Assembly: GCA_963638105.1 (NCBI GenBank)
Contig: CAVHPP010000028.1
Coordinates: 1 to 19,136, forward strand
DNA length: 19,136 nt
Source: CAG-217 sp963638105
Lineage (GTDB): Bacteria > Bacillota > Clostridia > Oscillospirales > Acutalibacteraceae
Direction: 5' to 3'
Of this stretch, positions 6,838 through 13,887 are shown in pieces. The notes under the pieces were generated by a model. That model was not told the origin of the DNA. It was given only the letters and a program-made list of their open reading frames with translations, and ran no database searches. A program made the position numbers and the translations under genes. Within the stretch, counting starts at the first letter, position 1. The number at the start of each line of letters is the position of its first letter.

Positions 6838-7596
6838 TCACTTTTCCGTGCCCAGCAGGGCGGTGTATTCCCGCGGAGTCATGCCGAATCGGCGCTTAAA
6901 CTGGGCGATAAAATGGGACTGGGAGGAGAAGCCCAGGCTGTAACACACTTGCTCGGCGGCGCAGCCCTCCCACAGCAGGGTTTTGGCCAGCTCCAGCTTT
7001 TGGGCGGTCATGTAGGTGCTTAGGTTTACGCCCAATTCGCATTTGAACAGATGGGAGAGATAGTCCGGCGACAGGCCGCAGTGGGCGGCCACGGCAGCCA
7101 CCGTCAGCTTGCGGTCCGGGTTTTTGTTGATATAGGCAATGCAGCGGCGCACATGGGGCGAGTAGGTCAGGTCCTTTTGCGCCCGGCTGACCATATTGGT
7201 CAGTTCAATGGCGCCGTCCACAATGGCGGCGTGCACGGTGCGCTTGGTGCTGGCCGCGTCAATGCGGCGGATAAAGTCGTCCGAATACGCATAGGCGTTG
7301 CTTTCGTCCAGACCCCCTTGAATGGCGTAGCGAGTAGCCAGGGTGATAAAGCTGACAGCCATATATTTTTGCTGCTGCAAGTCGTTCTCCGACATTTGGC
7401 CTACGGTAATATTTTGTATGCCGATCTGCCCCAGTTCGTAGATCAGCTTTTTCAAATCACCCCGTTGCAGGCAGGAGAACAGGCGCACCTCGTCCCGGTA
7501 TGGGGTATGGTGCAGTCGCTCCAGCGCGTGGTGTCCGGTTTCTTCTTTGACGCTTTTCGGGATCACCCGAATACTCATTAAAGACGCACTATCCAT
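6838..7596 (-). CDS. AraC family transcriptional regulator
   Basis: This 252-residue regulator carries a C-terminal AraC/XylS double helix-turn-helix (about residues 146-246): LTVAAVAAHCGLSPDYLSHLFK then the second HTH with VCYSLGFSSQSHFIAQFKRRFGMTPREY, the AraC signature. The N-terminal half has no cupin pattern; it resembles the helical sensor part common in clostridial AraC proteins (a LATRYAIQGGLDE stretch). ATG 7596 was chosen for its strong GGGGG ribosome site 7-8 bp upstream. It is divergent from the phosphotransferase-MATE pair across about 150 bp, the usual arrangement for a local activator, so that pair is its most likely target. The inducer is unknown. Confidence 0.9.
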   Translation of the reverse strand: MDSASLMSIRVIPKSVKEETGHHALERLHHTPYRDEVRLFSCLQRGDLKKLIYELGQIGIQNITVGQMSENDLQQQKYMAVSFITLATRYAIQGGLDESNAYAYSDDFIRRIDAASTKRTVHAAIVDGAIELTNMVSRAQKDLTYSPHVRRCIAYINKNPDRKLTVAAVAAHCGLSPDYLSHLFKCELGVNLSTYMTAQKLELAKTLLWEGCAAEQVCYSLGFSSQSHFIAQFKRRFGMTPREYTALLGTEK

Positions 7597-7615
7597 TTGA
7601 ATTCCCCCTAAGTGC

Positions 7616-7644
7616 AGTATAGCCGACCGGCAGCTGTCCGTCAA
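7616..7644 (-). promoter_or_regulatory. Promoter of the AraC-type gene
   Basis: On the minus strand TTGACG (7639-7644), 17 bp, TATACT (7616-7621), 19 bp before the start codon. Confidence 0.7.
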
Positions 7645-7695
7645 CCGGGGCGGCGCAAGTCAATGGGGATTTGTTGTATTTTCGCGGCTTTTTGG

Positions 7696-7723
7696 TAGAC
7701 AAAACGGGGGGATATGCTATGAT
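7696..7723 (+). promoter_or_regulatory. Promoter of the phosphotransferase-MATE operon
   Basis: TAGACA (7696-7701), a 16-bp spacer and TATGAT (7718-7723) precede the AAGGAG ribosome site. The slightly weak -35 and short spacer fit an activator-dependent promoter, possibly driven by the divergent AraC protein (inferred). Confidence 0.5.
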
Positions 7724-7748
7724 AGCGTTGGAAAGGAGTGACCGAAAT

Positions 7749-8726
7749 ATGAAAAGCAAGACCAAGACCCTGCCTACCGACGCGGTGCTGCGAGGTATGC
7801 TGGAACAAGCCGGACTGGATAGCGCAGGGGTGCAATTTCGGCTGCTGGGGGACGGTATGTTCAACGCCGTTTTTGCAGCGGATACGAACCCGCCGGTGGT
7901 GCTGAAGATTGCGCCCCGACCTCAAGTGCCGGTGATGACCTATGAGCGGGATATGCTGGCCACCGAGCTGTACTGGTACGATCAGATCCGGCAGCACACG
8001 AAGATTACCGTGCCGGATATTCTGTATAGTGACCCGGTGGGCAACCTGTGCGGCGCCCCCTGGGTGGTGATGGAGCGACTGCCCGGAGTGCACCGAGACA
8101 AGTGCCCGCTGCCCAGTGCGGAGAAACACCGGCGCACGGCGGAGATGGTGGCGCAGATCCATAATGTGCCCGGCACCGGCTACGGCTATGTGCAAAATGG
8201 GCTGTATGAGAACTGGGCGGACGCTTACATTTCCATGGTCGAGAACCTGCTGGCCGACGCTCGGCGTATGGGCAAGACCAGCCGCCGCGGGCAGCGCCTG
8301 CTGGCGTATGCTCGGCAGTATCGGGCGGTGCTGGCTGCGGCGCCTTGCGTGATGGTGAACTTTGACCTGTGGAGCAGCAATATTCTGTGCCATGCGGTGG
8401 ACGGACAAACCCGGTTTGCCTGGATCGACCCAGAGCGCAGCCTTTGGGGCGACCCGGTGCTGGACTTTTTGCCGCTGGAGTCCTTTACCGCGCCGCTGGA
8501 CAAAAAGACTTTGTCCTTGGCAACCCATAACGCCCTTTGCCGGGTACCGGTGCAGGTCAACCGAGAGACCCGGCTGCGCTACGCCTTTGCCCAGGGGCTG
8601 CTGGCGCTGATCCAGGAAGTGGAAAAATACTATCGCTTTACGCCCTTGAGCCAGGGCTGGATGGTGGATATAGGCGGTGCTTCTGTGGCGTACAAGGCGG
8701 CCTTTTCCACTTTGCGCCGTGGGTAA
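7749..8726 (+). CDS. Aminoglycoside phosphotransferase-fold (APH/choline kinase-like) kinase
   Basis: This 325-residue protein has the APH kinase fold. The N-lobe carries the nucleotide loop LLGDGMFNAVFAA (about 32-44) and Lys53 in VVLKIAP, the hinge is VMERLPG (108-113), and the C-lobe carries the catalytic loop VNFDLWSSN (Asp206, Asn211). The metal-binding aspartate is Asp227 in WIDPERSLWGDP. The usual His of the catalytic-loop HxD motif is replaced by Asn204. Such enzymes phosphorylate small molecules (aminoglycosides, macrolides, choline, sugars); the substrate cannot be told here. ATG 7749 follows AAAGGAGTGA. The gene overlaps the MATE pump gene and diverges from an AraC regulator, so drug inactivation plus export is a reasonable guess, not a demonstrated role. 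Confidence 0.82.
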   Translation: MKSKTKTLPTDAVLRGMLEQAGLDSAGVQFRLLGDGMFNAVFAADTNPPVVLKIAPRPQVPVMTYERDMLATELYWYDQIRQHTKITVPDILYSDPVGNLCGAPWVVMERLPGVHRDKCPLPSAEKHRRTAEMVAQIHNVPGTGYGYVQNGLYENWADAYISMVENLLADARRMGKTSRRGQRLLAYARQYRAVLAAAPCVMVNFDLWSSNILCHAVDGQTRFAWIDPERSLWGDPVLDFLPLESFTAPLDKKTLSLATHNALCRVPVQVNRETRLRYAFAQGLLALIQEVEKYYRFTPLSQGWMVDIGGASVAYKAAFSTLRRG

Positions 8727-10065
8727 GGGCGGGCGCCAAAAGGCGCAGGACAAGGCGCAGGCACTGACCACTGCGCCGGTGACCGGCCGTCTGCTGCGGC
8801 ACCTGCCGTACACTCTGGCGGCACTGCTCTTTAGTGCTTTTTATAATGTGGCAGACACGCTGTTTGTCAGCCACGGGGTAGGCGACCTGGCGGCTGCGGG
8901 GATCAGCGTGGTCTTTCCCCTGACGGTTTTGCAGGGCGCCATTGCCCAAATGGTCGGCGCCGGTGCCGGGGCGATGGTGTCGCCCTATCTGGGGCAAAAG
9001 GACTACCGGGCGGCAGGTCGGGTCACAAAAAGCGCCATGGCGTTCTTTTACACCACAGCGCTGGGGATTACCTGCATTTGCTTGTTGTTTTCCACGCCGT
9101 TGCTGCGGCTGTTTGGTGCCACGGCAGAGATTTTGCCTTATGCCCGCACCTATTTTATCATTTTAGCGGCGGGCAATGTGTTCTCCACCGGGTTTTCGTC
9201 TATTATACGGGCGGAGGGGCGTATGGATTACAGCCTATGGATCTGGCTGTTGCCCACCGGGGTGAACTTGCTGCTGGATTGGCTGCTGATCTATCGGCTG
9301 CACCTGGGCATTGCCGGTGCGGCCTGGGCCACGGTGATCGCCCAGGCGGCGAGCTTTTGTATGAGCATTTTGTTTTTTACCCGGTTTTCCTGCCAGCAAT
9401 TCCGTGGCGTGCGAGCGGATCGCGCCACCGTAGGGCGGATCTTGACTCTGGGTCTGCCCACCTTGGTACAAATGGGCAGTCTGTCTGTTGTGCTGGTGGT
9501 GATGAACGGTCTGTTAGCGCCGCGGGCAGGCACGGTGGGTGTGGCGGCCTTTGGCTATGTGAGTCGATTGGCGGAATTTGCCTTGGCGCCGTTCTCCGCC
9601 CTTTGTTTGGCGGCAGCGCCCATTATCGGCAGCAGCTACGGCGCCGGTCTGCACCGTCGGGTGCGCCAAACGGTGGTGCGCACGGTGCAGCTGGGGTTGG
9701 CGTATGCGGTGGCGGCTGTGGCAGTGTGTTATGCCTTGAGCGGGGCGCTGCTGGGTATTTTTACCCGCGATCCGGCGATCGTACAATTTGGCACCCACTG
9801 CTTGCGGCGGCTGGCACCGGCTCTTTTGTTTTTGCCGCCGGTACTGACGGTGAGCGCCTATTTTCAGTCGGTGAACCGGGCTAAATCGGCGCTGGTCACC
9901 GCCGGGGCGCTGCCGGTATGCCTATGTATAGGTGTGTGCCTGGCGGCACCCCTGGGCACCGGGGCTGTTTGGTGGGCCGTGCCCATTGCCGCCGCCGTTT
10001 GCGCCGTGTTTTGCGGGGCGCTTTATGCCCGTCAGGCAGGGAAAAGGGAGAGGAGAGCTTTGTAG
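8719..10065 (+). CDS. MATE family multidrug efflux transporter
   Basis: This integral membrane protein of about 448 residues has roughly twelve hydrophobic helices in two related halves. The family pattern is clear: PVTGRLLRHLPYTLAALLFSAFYNVADTLFVS (read in two parts near residues 20-51), VGAGAGAMVSPYLGQKD, and EGRMDYSLW with a long loop before the second half. MATE pumps export cationic drugs or metabolites using Na+ or H+ gradients. The start is uncertain. GTG 8719 gives a normal-length N-terminus and overlaps the end of the phosphotransferase gene by 8 bp, but no strong ribosome site is seen; GTG 8677 is an alternative adding 14 residues. Translation may depend on coupling to the upstream gene. 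The substrate is unknown. Confidence 0.9.
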   Translation: MGKGGRQKAQDKAQALTTAPVTGRLLRHLPYTLAALLFSAFYNVADTLFVSHGVGDLAAAGISVVFPLTVLQGAIAQMVGAGAGAMVSPYLGQKDYRAAGRVTKSAMAFFYTTALGITCICLLFSTPLLRLFGATAEILPYARTYFIILAAGNVFSTGFSSIIRAEGRMDYSLWIWLLPTGVNLLLDWLLIYRLHLGIAGAAWATVIAQAASFCMSILFFTRFSCQQFRGVRADRATVGRILTLGLPTLVQMGSLSVVLVVMNGLLAPRAGTVGVAAFGYVSRLAEFALAPFSALCLAAAPIIGSSYGAGLHRRVRQTVVRTVQLGLAYAVAAVAVCYALSGALLGIFTRDPAIVQFGTHCLRRLAPALLFLPPVLTVSAYFQSVNRAKSALVTAGALPVCLCIGVCLAAPLGTGAVWWAVPIAAAVCAVFCGALYARQAGKRERRAL

Positions 10066-10083
10066 GGTAGGTGCCTTGAATTG

Positions 10084-10128
10084 CCAATCCCTCCGTCAAC
10101 GCCTACGGCGTTGGCAAGGGAGCCTAAA
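10084..10128. repeat. Palindromic intergenic repeat
   Basis: A perfect hairpin AACGCC-TAC-GGCGTT (10098-10112) has outer arms CCCT/AGGG. AATCCCTCCGTC (10086-10097) recurs exactly at 11906-11917. It lies between the MATE stop and the next terminator and may help end MATE transcription. Confidence 0.65.
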
Positions 10129-10136
10129 AGGGTGCA

Positions 10137-10168
10137 AAACAAAAAAGCGCCCCTTATTATAGGGGCGC
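10137..10168 (-). terminator. Terminator of the cupin gene
   Basis: An 8-bp stem GCGCCCCT-TATTAT-AGGGGCGC (10147-10168) is followed on the minus strand by TTTTTTGTTTT. It lies 13 bp beyond the cupin stop. On the plus strand the tract is weak, so it mainly serves the minus gene. Confidence 0.85.
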
Positions 10169-10181
10169 CAAAGGGTTTGAA

Positions 10182-10535
10182 TTATTCTTTTTCTTTCTGT
10201 TCTTCCCGGGGCAATATATCTTCTCGGGCGGGGGTGAAGAATTCCAGCCAGCGGGTATCTTGGTAGACCCGGCAAAAGGCGTGGGGCACATTGCCGGGTA
10301 CCTGCACAATGTCGCCGGCGTGCATACGGCGCACTTCGTCGCCCACCTGCATATCAATCTCGCCCTCCAGCAGGTAATCCACCTGGGTATGGGGGTGGCT
10401 GTGGGGCGGCTGGGCAGTGCCGGCCTTGCACTCCATTAGGACGAACATATAGTCTTTGTCGCTGCACAGCAGCTTGCGCCGGGCGGTGGGCATCAGCTGC
10501 TCCCAGGGCAGGTCCCGGTACGGGTTCAGTTGCAT
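10182..10535 (-). CDS. Single-domain cupin protein
   Basis: This 117-residue protein has both cupin motifs: PPHSHPHTQVDYLLEGE (metal-binding candidates His45, His47, His49 and Gln51) and GDIVQVPGNVPHAF (His85). Small cupins bind a metal ion and may be enzymes, sensors or binding proteins; nothing here fixes the function. A highly charged tail (EEQKEKE) follows the barrel. AAAGGGG lies 8 bp before the ATG. It is monocistronic, has its own promoter and terminator, and is divergent from the ABC importer gene; a palindrome at its transcription start suggests repression. Confidence 0.85.
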   Translation of the reverse strand: MQLNPYRDLPWEQLMPTARRKLLCSDKDYMFVLMECKAGTAQPPHSHPHTQVDYLLEGEIDMQVGDEVRRMHAGDIVQVPGNVPHAFCRVYQDTRWLEFFTPAREDILPREEQKEKE

Positions 10536-10552
10536 AGGAATATCCCCTTTTC

Positions 10553-10595
10553 GTTATGATAACTTCACTATACACCCGGGCGGGGATTTATGCAA
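10553..10595 (-). promoter_or_regulatory. Promoter and likely operator of the cupin gene
   Basis: On the minus strand TTGCAT (10590-10595), 17 bp, TATAGT (10567-10572). The perfect palindrome GTTAT-G-ATAAC (10553-10563) begins 3 bp downstream of the -10, where a bound repressor would block initiation. The same core occurs at 1930-1940. Confidence 0.65.
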
Positions 10596-10607
10596 GAAAA
10601 AAAGGTG

Positions 10608-10636
10608 TTGACTTTAACGCTTTTATGTGCTAAACT
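10608..10636 (+). promoter_or_regulatory. Promoter of the ABC importer lipoprotein gene
   Basis: TTGACT (10608-10613), 17 bp, TAAACT (10631-10636). The leader is only about 33 nt, too short for a T-box or other riboswitch. The -35 lies 12 bp from the -35 of the divergent cupin promoter. Confidence 0.7.
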
Positions 10637-10675
10637 AAAATCACCATAAATTTACCGAGAAAAGGGGTTATTACA

Positions 10676-11659
10676 ATGAATAAGGTTGTGAAGAAGATTG
10701 CTGCCGTGGCGCTGTCCGGGCTGCTGGTGGCTTCTGTATTTGCCGGTTGTTCCGGTGGTGGCAATGCCAAGGACACTTATACCGTAGGCATTTGCCAGGC
10801 CATGCAGCACCCGGCACTGGACAAGGCTACCGAGGGCTTTAAGCAGGCGCTGATGGATAAGCTGGGCGACAAGGTGACTTTCAAAGAGCAGAACGCCTCC
10901 GGCGATTCCACCCTGTGCTCCACCATTGTTAATCAGTATGTGTCTCAGAATGTGGATCTGATCATGGCCAACGCTACGGACGCACTGGTGGCTGCCCGCA
11001 CGGCAACCAACACCATTCCGATTGTGGGTACCTCCGTTACCAGTTACGGCGTGGCTCTGGGTCTGAAGGACGAGACTGCCACCAAGACCGGGATCAATGT
11101 GACCGGTACCGCCGACCTGGCACCGCTGGATAAGCAGGCCGCCATGGTTAAAGAGTGGGTGCCGGATGCCAAGAAAGTGGGCATTCTGTACTGCTCTGCG
11201 GAGAAAAACTCCAAGTACCAGGCTGCCGTTGTAGGCGCAAAGCTGAAAGAAATGGGTCTGGAAGTGAAGGAATACACCGCTGCGGACTCCAATGAGATCG
11301 CTTCTGTGACCAAGCTGGCTTGTCAGAACAGCGATGTGCTGTATGTTCCCACAGACAACACCATGGCCTCCAGCGCCAAGACCATTGACAACATTGCACA
11401 GCCTGCCGGCGTACCCATTATTGCCGGTGAGGAGGGCATTTGCTCCGGCTGCGGTATAGCCACCCTGTCCATCAGCTACTACGACATCGGCTACAAGGCC
11501 GGCGAAATGGCTTATGACATTCTGGTTAACGGCAAAGACCCGGCAACCATGGACATTGAGTTTGTGCCGGAAGAGAAGCTGACCAAGGAATATGACGCCG
11601 CCCGCTGTAAGGCACTGGGCCTGAAGGTGGTAGACGGCTACAAGGCGATTGAAAGCTAA
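10676..11659 (+). CDS. ABC importer substrate-binding lipoprotein (TrpX-like family)
   Basis: This 327-residue protein has a lipoprotein signal peptide (basic MNKVVKK, hydrophobic core, VFAGC with Cys25 as lipid anchor), so it sits on the outer face of the membrane. The mature part matches the ABC_sub_bind family (YTVGICQAMQHPALDKATEGF start, then a two-lobe pattern with VDLIMANATDALVAA and DVLYVPTDNTMASS). Members in Firmicutes bind tryptophan, tyrosine or related compounds, and the permease and ATPase downstream complete a TrpXYZ-like set. Substrate assignment is from the family only. It has its own promoter and a strong terminator directly after it, which probably raises its level over the other two subunits. 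Confidence 0.88.
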   Translation: MNKVVKKIAAVALSGLLVASVFAGCSGGGNAKDTYTVGICQAMQHPALDKATEGFKQALMDKLGDKVTFKEQNASGDSTLCSTIVNQYVSQNVDLIMANATDALVAARTATNTIPIVGTSVTSYGVALGLKDETATKTGINVTGTADLAPLDKQAAMVKEWVPDAKKVGILYCSAEKNSKYQAAVVGAKLKEMGLEVKEYTAADSNEIASVTKLACQNSDVLYVPTDNTMASSAKTIDNIAQPAGVPIIAGEEGICSGCGIATLSISYYDIGYKAGEMAYDILVNGKDPATMDIEFVPEEKLTKEYDAARCKALGLKVVDGYKAIES

Positions 11660-11673
11660 ACATTGCGAGGATG

Positions 11674-11704
11674 CCGGGCAGCAGAAATGCTGTCCGGTTT
11701 TTTT
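11674..11704 (+). terminator. Terminator after the lipoprotein gene
   Basis: A hairpin of CCGG, a G-T pair and CAGCA around loop GAAA (11674-11697) is followed by seven T's. It begins 14 bp after the stop and separates the lipoprotein gene from the permease-ATPase genes. Confidence 0.9.
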
Positions 11705-11734
11705 GTGGCGGATTAAGTGTGTGGCAGGGGGGCG

Positions 11735-12004
11735 GTTTGTGGCGTGCGGTGCGATACTGCACTCGCTACGAAACATTACCCCGGACTGTTTCTCCCAAAC
11801 GCTAACGCATTAGGAGCCTCGTGTCTCTTGCGCTGCGTGCAATTCACTCATCGCACCCTACAAAAGATAGAATTACCGTAGGGCGGGGGCTTGCTCCCGC
11901 CGCTTAATCCCTCCGTCTGCTCGCACGCTCGCAGTCACCTCCCTTTACAAGGGAGGCAAATCGGTATCAATATCTTAGCACCCCTTGCAAAGGGTGGTGG
12001 AGGG
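11735..12004. repeat. Cluster of intergenic repeats inside the importer locus
   Basis: These bases hold several repeat units and no credible gene. GGTGCGAT (near 11738) can pair with ATCGCACC (11850-11857) around about 100 bp. CATCGCACCCTACAAAA at 11849-11865 matches 6709-6725. The 19 bases at 11875-11893 match 56-74 inverted. AATCCCTCCGTC at 11906-11917 matches 10086-10097. The stem CCTCCCTT-TAC-AAGGGAGG (11938-11956) parallels 2386-2404. CCCCTTGCAAAGGGTGG lies near 11982-11998. Confidence 0.7.
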
Positions 12005-12006
12005 AT

Positions 12007-12029
12007 GGACGCCATTTATATTGGCGTCC
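12007..12029. terminator. Hairpin upstream of the permease promoter
   Basis: A perfect 8-bp stem GGACGCCA/TGGCGTCC with a 7-base loop TTTATAT is followed by TCTACTTGATTTTTT. It may be a weak terminator or the end of the repeat cluster; it also directly abuts the permease -35 box. Confidence 0.45.
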
Positions 12030-12034
12030 TCTAC

Positions 12035-12063
12035 TTGATTTTTTACGGCGGATTTGGTAAGAT
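12035..12063 (+). promoter_or_regulatory. Promoter of the permease-ATPase genes
   Basis: TTGATT (12035-12040), 17 bp, TAAGAT (12058-12063), 49 bp before the permease ATG. Because the lipoprotein gene ends in a strong terminator, a separate promoter is needed here. Confidence 0.55.
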
Positions 12064-12112
12064 AGGATTACGCTTTGCGAATTTAGCACTTTAAATTGAA
12101 GGAGATTGTGCA

Positions 12113-13024
12113 ATGAGCGGATTTTTAGCTTCTTTGCCCGGCGCCTGTGCCCAGGGTATCATCTGGGGTATTATGGCAGTGGGCGTGTATTTGACCTTTA
12201 AGGTTCTCGACCTGGCAGACTTGACGGTGGACGGCAGTTTTGGCACCGGCGGCGCCGTGCTGGTGGTGTGTACCATTGCAGGGATGAACATTTGGTTGGC
12301 CATGCTGCTGGCGTTCTTGGCCGGGTGTATTGCCGGACTGGTTACCGGTATTTTGCATACCAAGTTTGGCATACCGGCGATCTTGGCAGGTATTTTGACC
12401 CAGCTGGCGCTGTATTCCGTAAATCTGCGGATTATGAGCGGCCGAGCCAATGTGGCCCTGAATATTGATGAATACGGGATCTTGGTATCCCTGCGGTATA
12501 TTCCCAAGTCCATTCTTGTCGGCGGCGCTTTTGCGCTGGTGATTATTGGGCTATTGTACTGGTTCTTCGGCACGGAGCTGGGCGCCGGCGTGCGCGCCAC
12601 CGGGTGCAATGAGGCCATGGCCCGCGCCAACGGCATCAACACTGGGTTCAACAAGGTGCTGGGACTGGTGCTCTCCAACGGCATTGTGGCACTGTCCGGC
12701 GGTCTGCTGGCCCAGTACCAGGGCTTTGCGGACATTAATATGGGCCGCGGCGCTATCGTTATCGGCCTGGCGGCGGTGATCATCGGCGATGTGATCTTTG
12801 GCAAGCTGTTCAAGAACTTTGCTCTGCGCCTGCTGGCAGCGGTGCTGGGCGGTGTGATCTACTATATTGTCATTCAGTTGGTGCTGCAAATGGGCCTGAA
12901 CGCCAACGACCTGAAGCTGTTCTCCGCTTTGGTGGTGGCGCTGTTCCTGGGCGTGCCGTACTGGAAAGGGCAGTTGAGCGCCAAGCATGTAAAGACGAAT
13001 AAGGGGGGCAAGGACAATGCTTAA
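12113..13024 (+). CDS. ABC importer permease (TrpY-like, BPD_transp_2 type)
   Basis: This 303-residue membrane protein has about eight to nine hydrophobic helices. It matches permeases of the TrpXYZ-type importers: N-terminal GIIWGIMAVGVYLTFKVLDLADLTVDGSF (read from about residue 15), then the cytoplasmic loop ATGCNEAMARANGINTGFNK (about 163-182), which contacts the ATPase, then NGIVALSGGLLAQYQGFADINMG. The start has a strong AAGGAGA site. The gene overlaps the ATPase gene by 8 bp. Together with the lipoprotein and ATPase it would import an aromatic amino acid or similar solute. Confidence 0.9.
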   Translation: MSGFLASLPGACAQGIIWGIMAVGVYLTFKVLDLADLTVDGSFGTGGAVLVVCTIAGMNIWLAMLLAFLAGCIAGLVTGILHTKFGIPAILAGILTQLALYSVNLRIMSGRANVALNIDEYGILVSLRYIPKSILVGGAFALVIIGLLYWFFGTELGAGVRATGCNEAMARANGINTGFNKVLGLVLSNGIVALSGGLLAQYQGFADINMGRGAIVIGLAAVIIGDVIFGKLFKNFALRLLAAVLGGVIYYIVIQLVLQMGLNANDLKLFSALVVALFLGVPYWKGQLSAKHVKTNKGGKDNA

Positions 13025-13826
13025 AATCACAGGTGTACAAAAGACATTTAACCCCGGTACCATCAATGAGAAAAAGGCCCTTTGCGGCATTGATCTGACC
13101 CTGAACGAGGGCGATTTTGTAACGGTGATCGGCGGCAACGGCGCCGGCAAATCCACTATGCTGAATATGATCGCCGGTGTGTATCCGGTGGACTGCGGTT
13201 CTATTGTGATTGACGGCCAGGATGTGACCAAGCTGCCGGAATACAAGCGCGCCAAGTTTATCGGCCGTGTGTTCCAGGACCCCATGACCGGCACGGCTGC
13301 GGATATGCAGATCGCTGAGAATTTGGCCATCGCCGCTCGCCGTGGCAAGGGGCGAACCCTGCGTTCCGGCGTCAGTAAAAAAGAAAAGGCGCAGTATGCG
13401 GAGATGCTCAAGGAGTTGGATCTGGGGCTGGACACCCGCTTGACCTCCAAAGTAGGTCTGCTCAGCGGCGGTCAGCGCCAGGCGGTGACCCTGTTGATGG
13501 CCACTTTGAAGAAACCCAAGGTGCTGCTGCTGGATGAGCACACGGCAGCGCTGGATCCTAAGACTGCCAAGAAGGTGCTGGACCTGACAGAGAAGATCGT
13601 GGCCCGGGATCACCTGACCACCATTATGATTACCCATAATATGAAGGACGCCATTGCCATCGGCAACCGGTTGATTATGATGAATGAGGGCAAGATCATC
13701 TATGATGTAAGCGGTGCGGAGAAGAAGAAACTGACCACCAAGGATCTGCTGGATAAGTTTAAGGTTACCTCCGGCGAAGAGTTTGACAACGACCGGGTGC
13801 TGCTCTCCACCGAGGCGGGGGAGTAA
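13017..13826 (+). CDS. ABC importer ATP-binding protein (TrpZ-like)
   Basis: This 269-residue ATPase has Walker A GGNGAGKST (about 39-47), a Q-loop in FQDPMTGTA, the signature LSGGQRQ, Walker B VLLLDEHTAALDP and the H-loop ITHN. All motifs are intact. It powers the adjacent permease. The start lies 8 bp inside the permease end, preceded by a run of G's (AAGGGGGG). Transcription ends at the bidirectional hairpin after it. The substrate is not decided by the ATPase itself; the call TrpZ-like rests on the gene set. Confidence 0.92.
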   Translation: MLKITGVQKTFNPGTINEKKALCGIDLTLNEGDFVTVIGGNGAGKSTMLNMIAGVYPVDCGSIVIDGQDVTKLPEYKRAKFIGRVFQDPMTGTAADMQIAENLAIAARRGKGRTLRSGVSKKEKAQYAEMLKELDLGLDTRLTSKVGLLSGGQRQAVTLLMATLKKPKVLLLDEHTAALDPKTAKKVLDLTEKIVARDHLTTIMITHNMKDAIAIGNRLIMMNEGKIIYDVSGAEKKKLTTKDLLDKFKVTSGEEFDNDRVLLSTEAGE

Positions 13827-13842
13827 GCCCATAAAGCAAAAC

Positions 13843-13878
13843 AAAAGACGGGACCGTGTAGAGCGGTTCCGTCTTTTT
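13843..13878. terminator. Bidirectional terminator between importer ATPase and uxaA
   Basis: The stem AAGACGGGACCG/CGGTTCCGTCTT (one G-T pair, loop TGTAGAG) is flanked by A's on the left and T's on the right, so it serves both converging units. Confidence 0.9.
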
Positions 13879-13887
13879 TGCGTTATT

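Noticed and set aside
7641..8813. 390-codon minus-strand frame opposite the phosphotransferase
   Set aside because: It overlaps a clear APH-fold gene and its promoter region, has no recognisable domain, and its composition is that of an antisense frame.
10637..10675. T-box or other riboswitch before the TrpX-like gene
   Set aside because: The leader between the promoter and the ATG is only about 33-39 nt, with no T-box core or specifier structure.
10652..11776. 374-codon minus-strand frame opposite the importer lipoprotein
   Set aside because: The plus strand encodes an intact lipoprotein with promoter, ribosome site and terminator. The minus frame has no family features.
11735..12004. CRISPR array in the repeat-rich gap
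   Set aside because: The repeated words differ, are unevenly spaced and occur in both orientations elsewhere. There is no regular repeat-spacer pattern and no cas gene.
11891..12094. Small plus-strand ORF within the repeat cluster
   Set aside because: It translates straight through palindromic repeats and a hairpin, has no ribosome site, and contains no motif.
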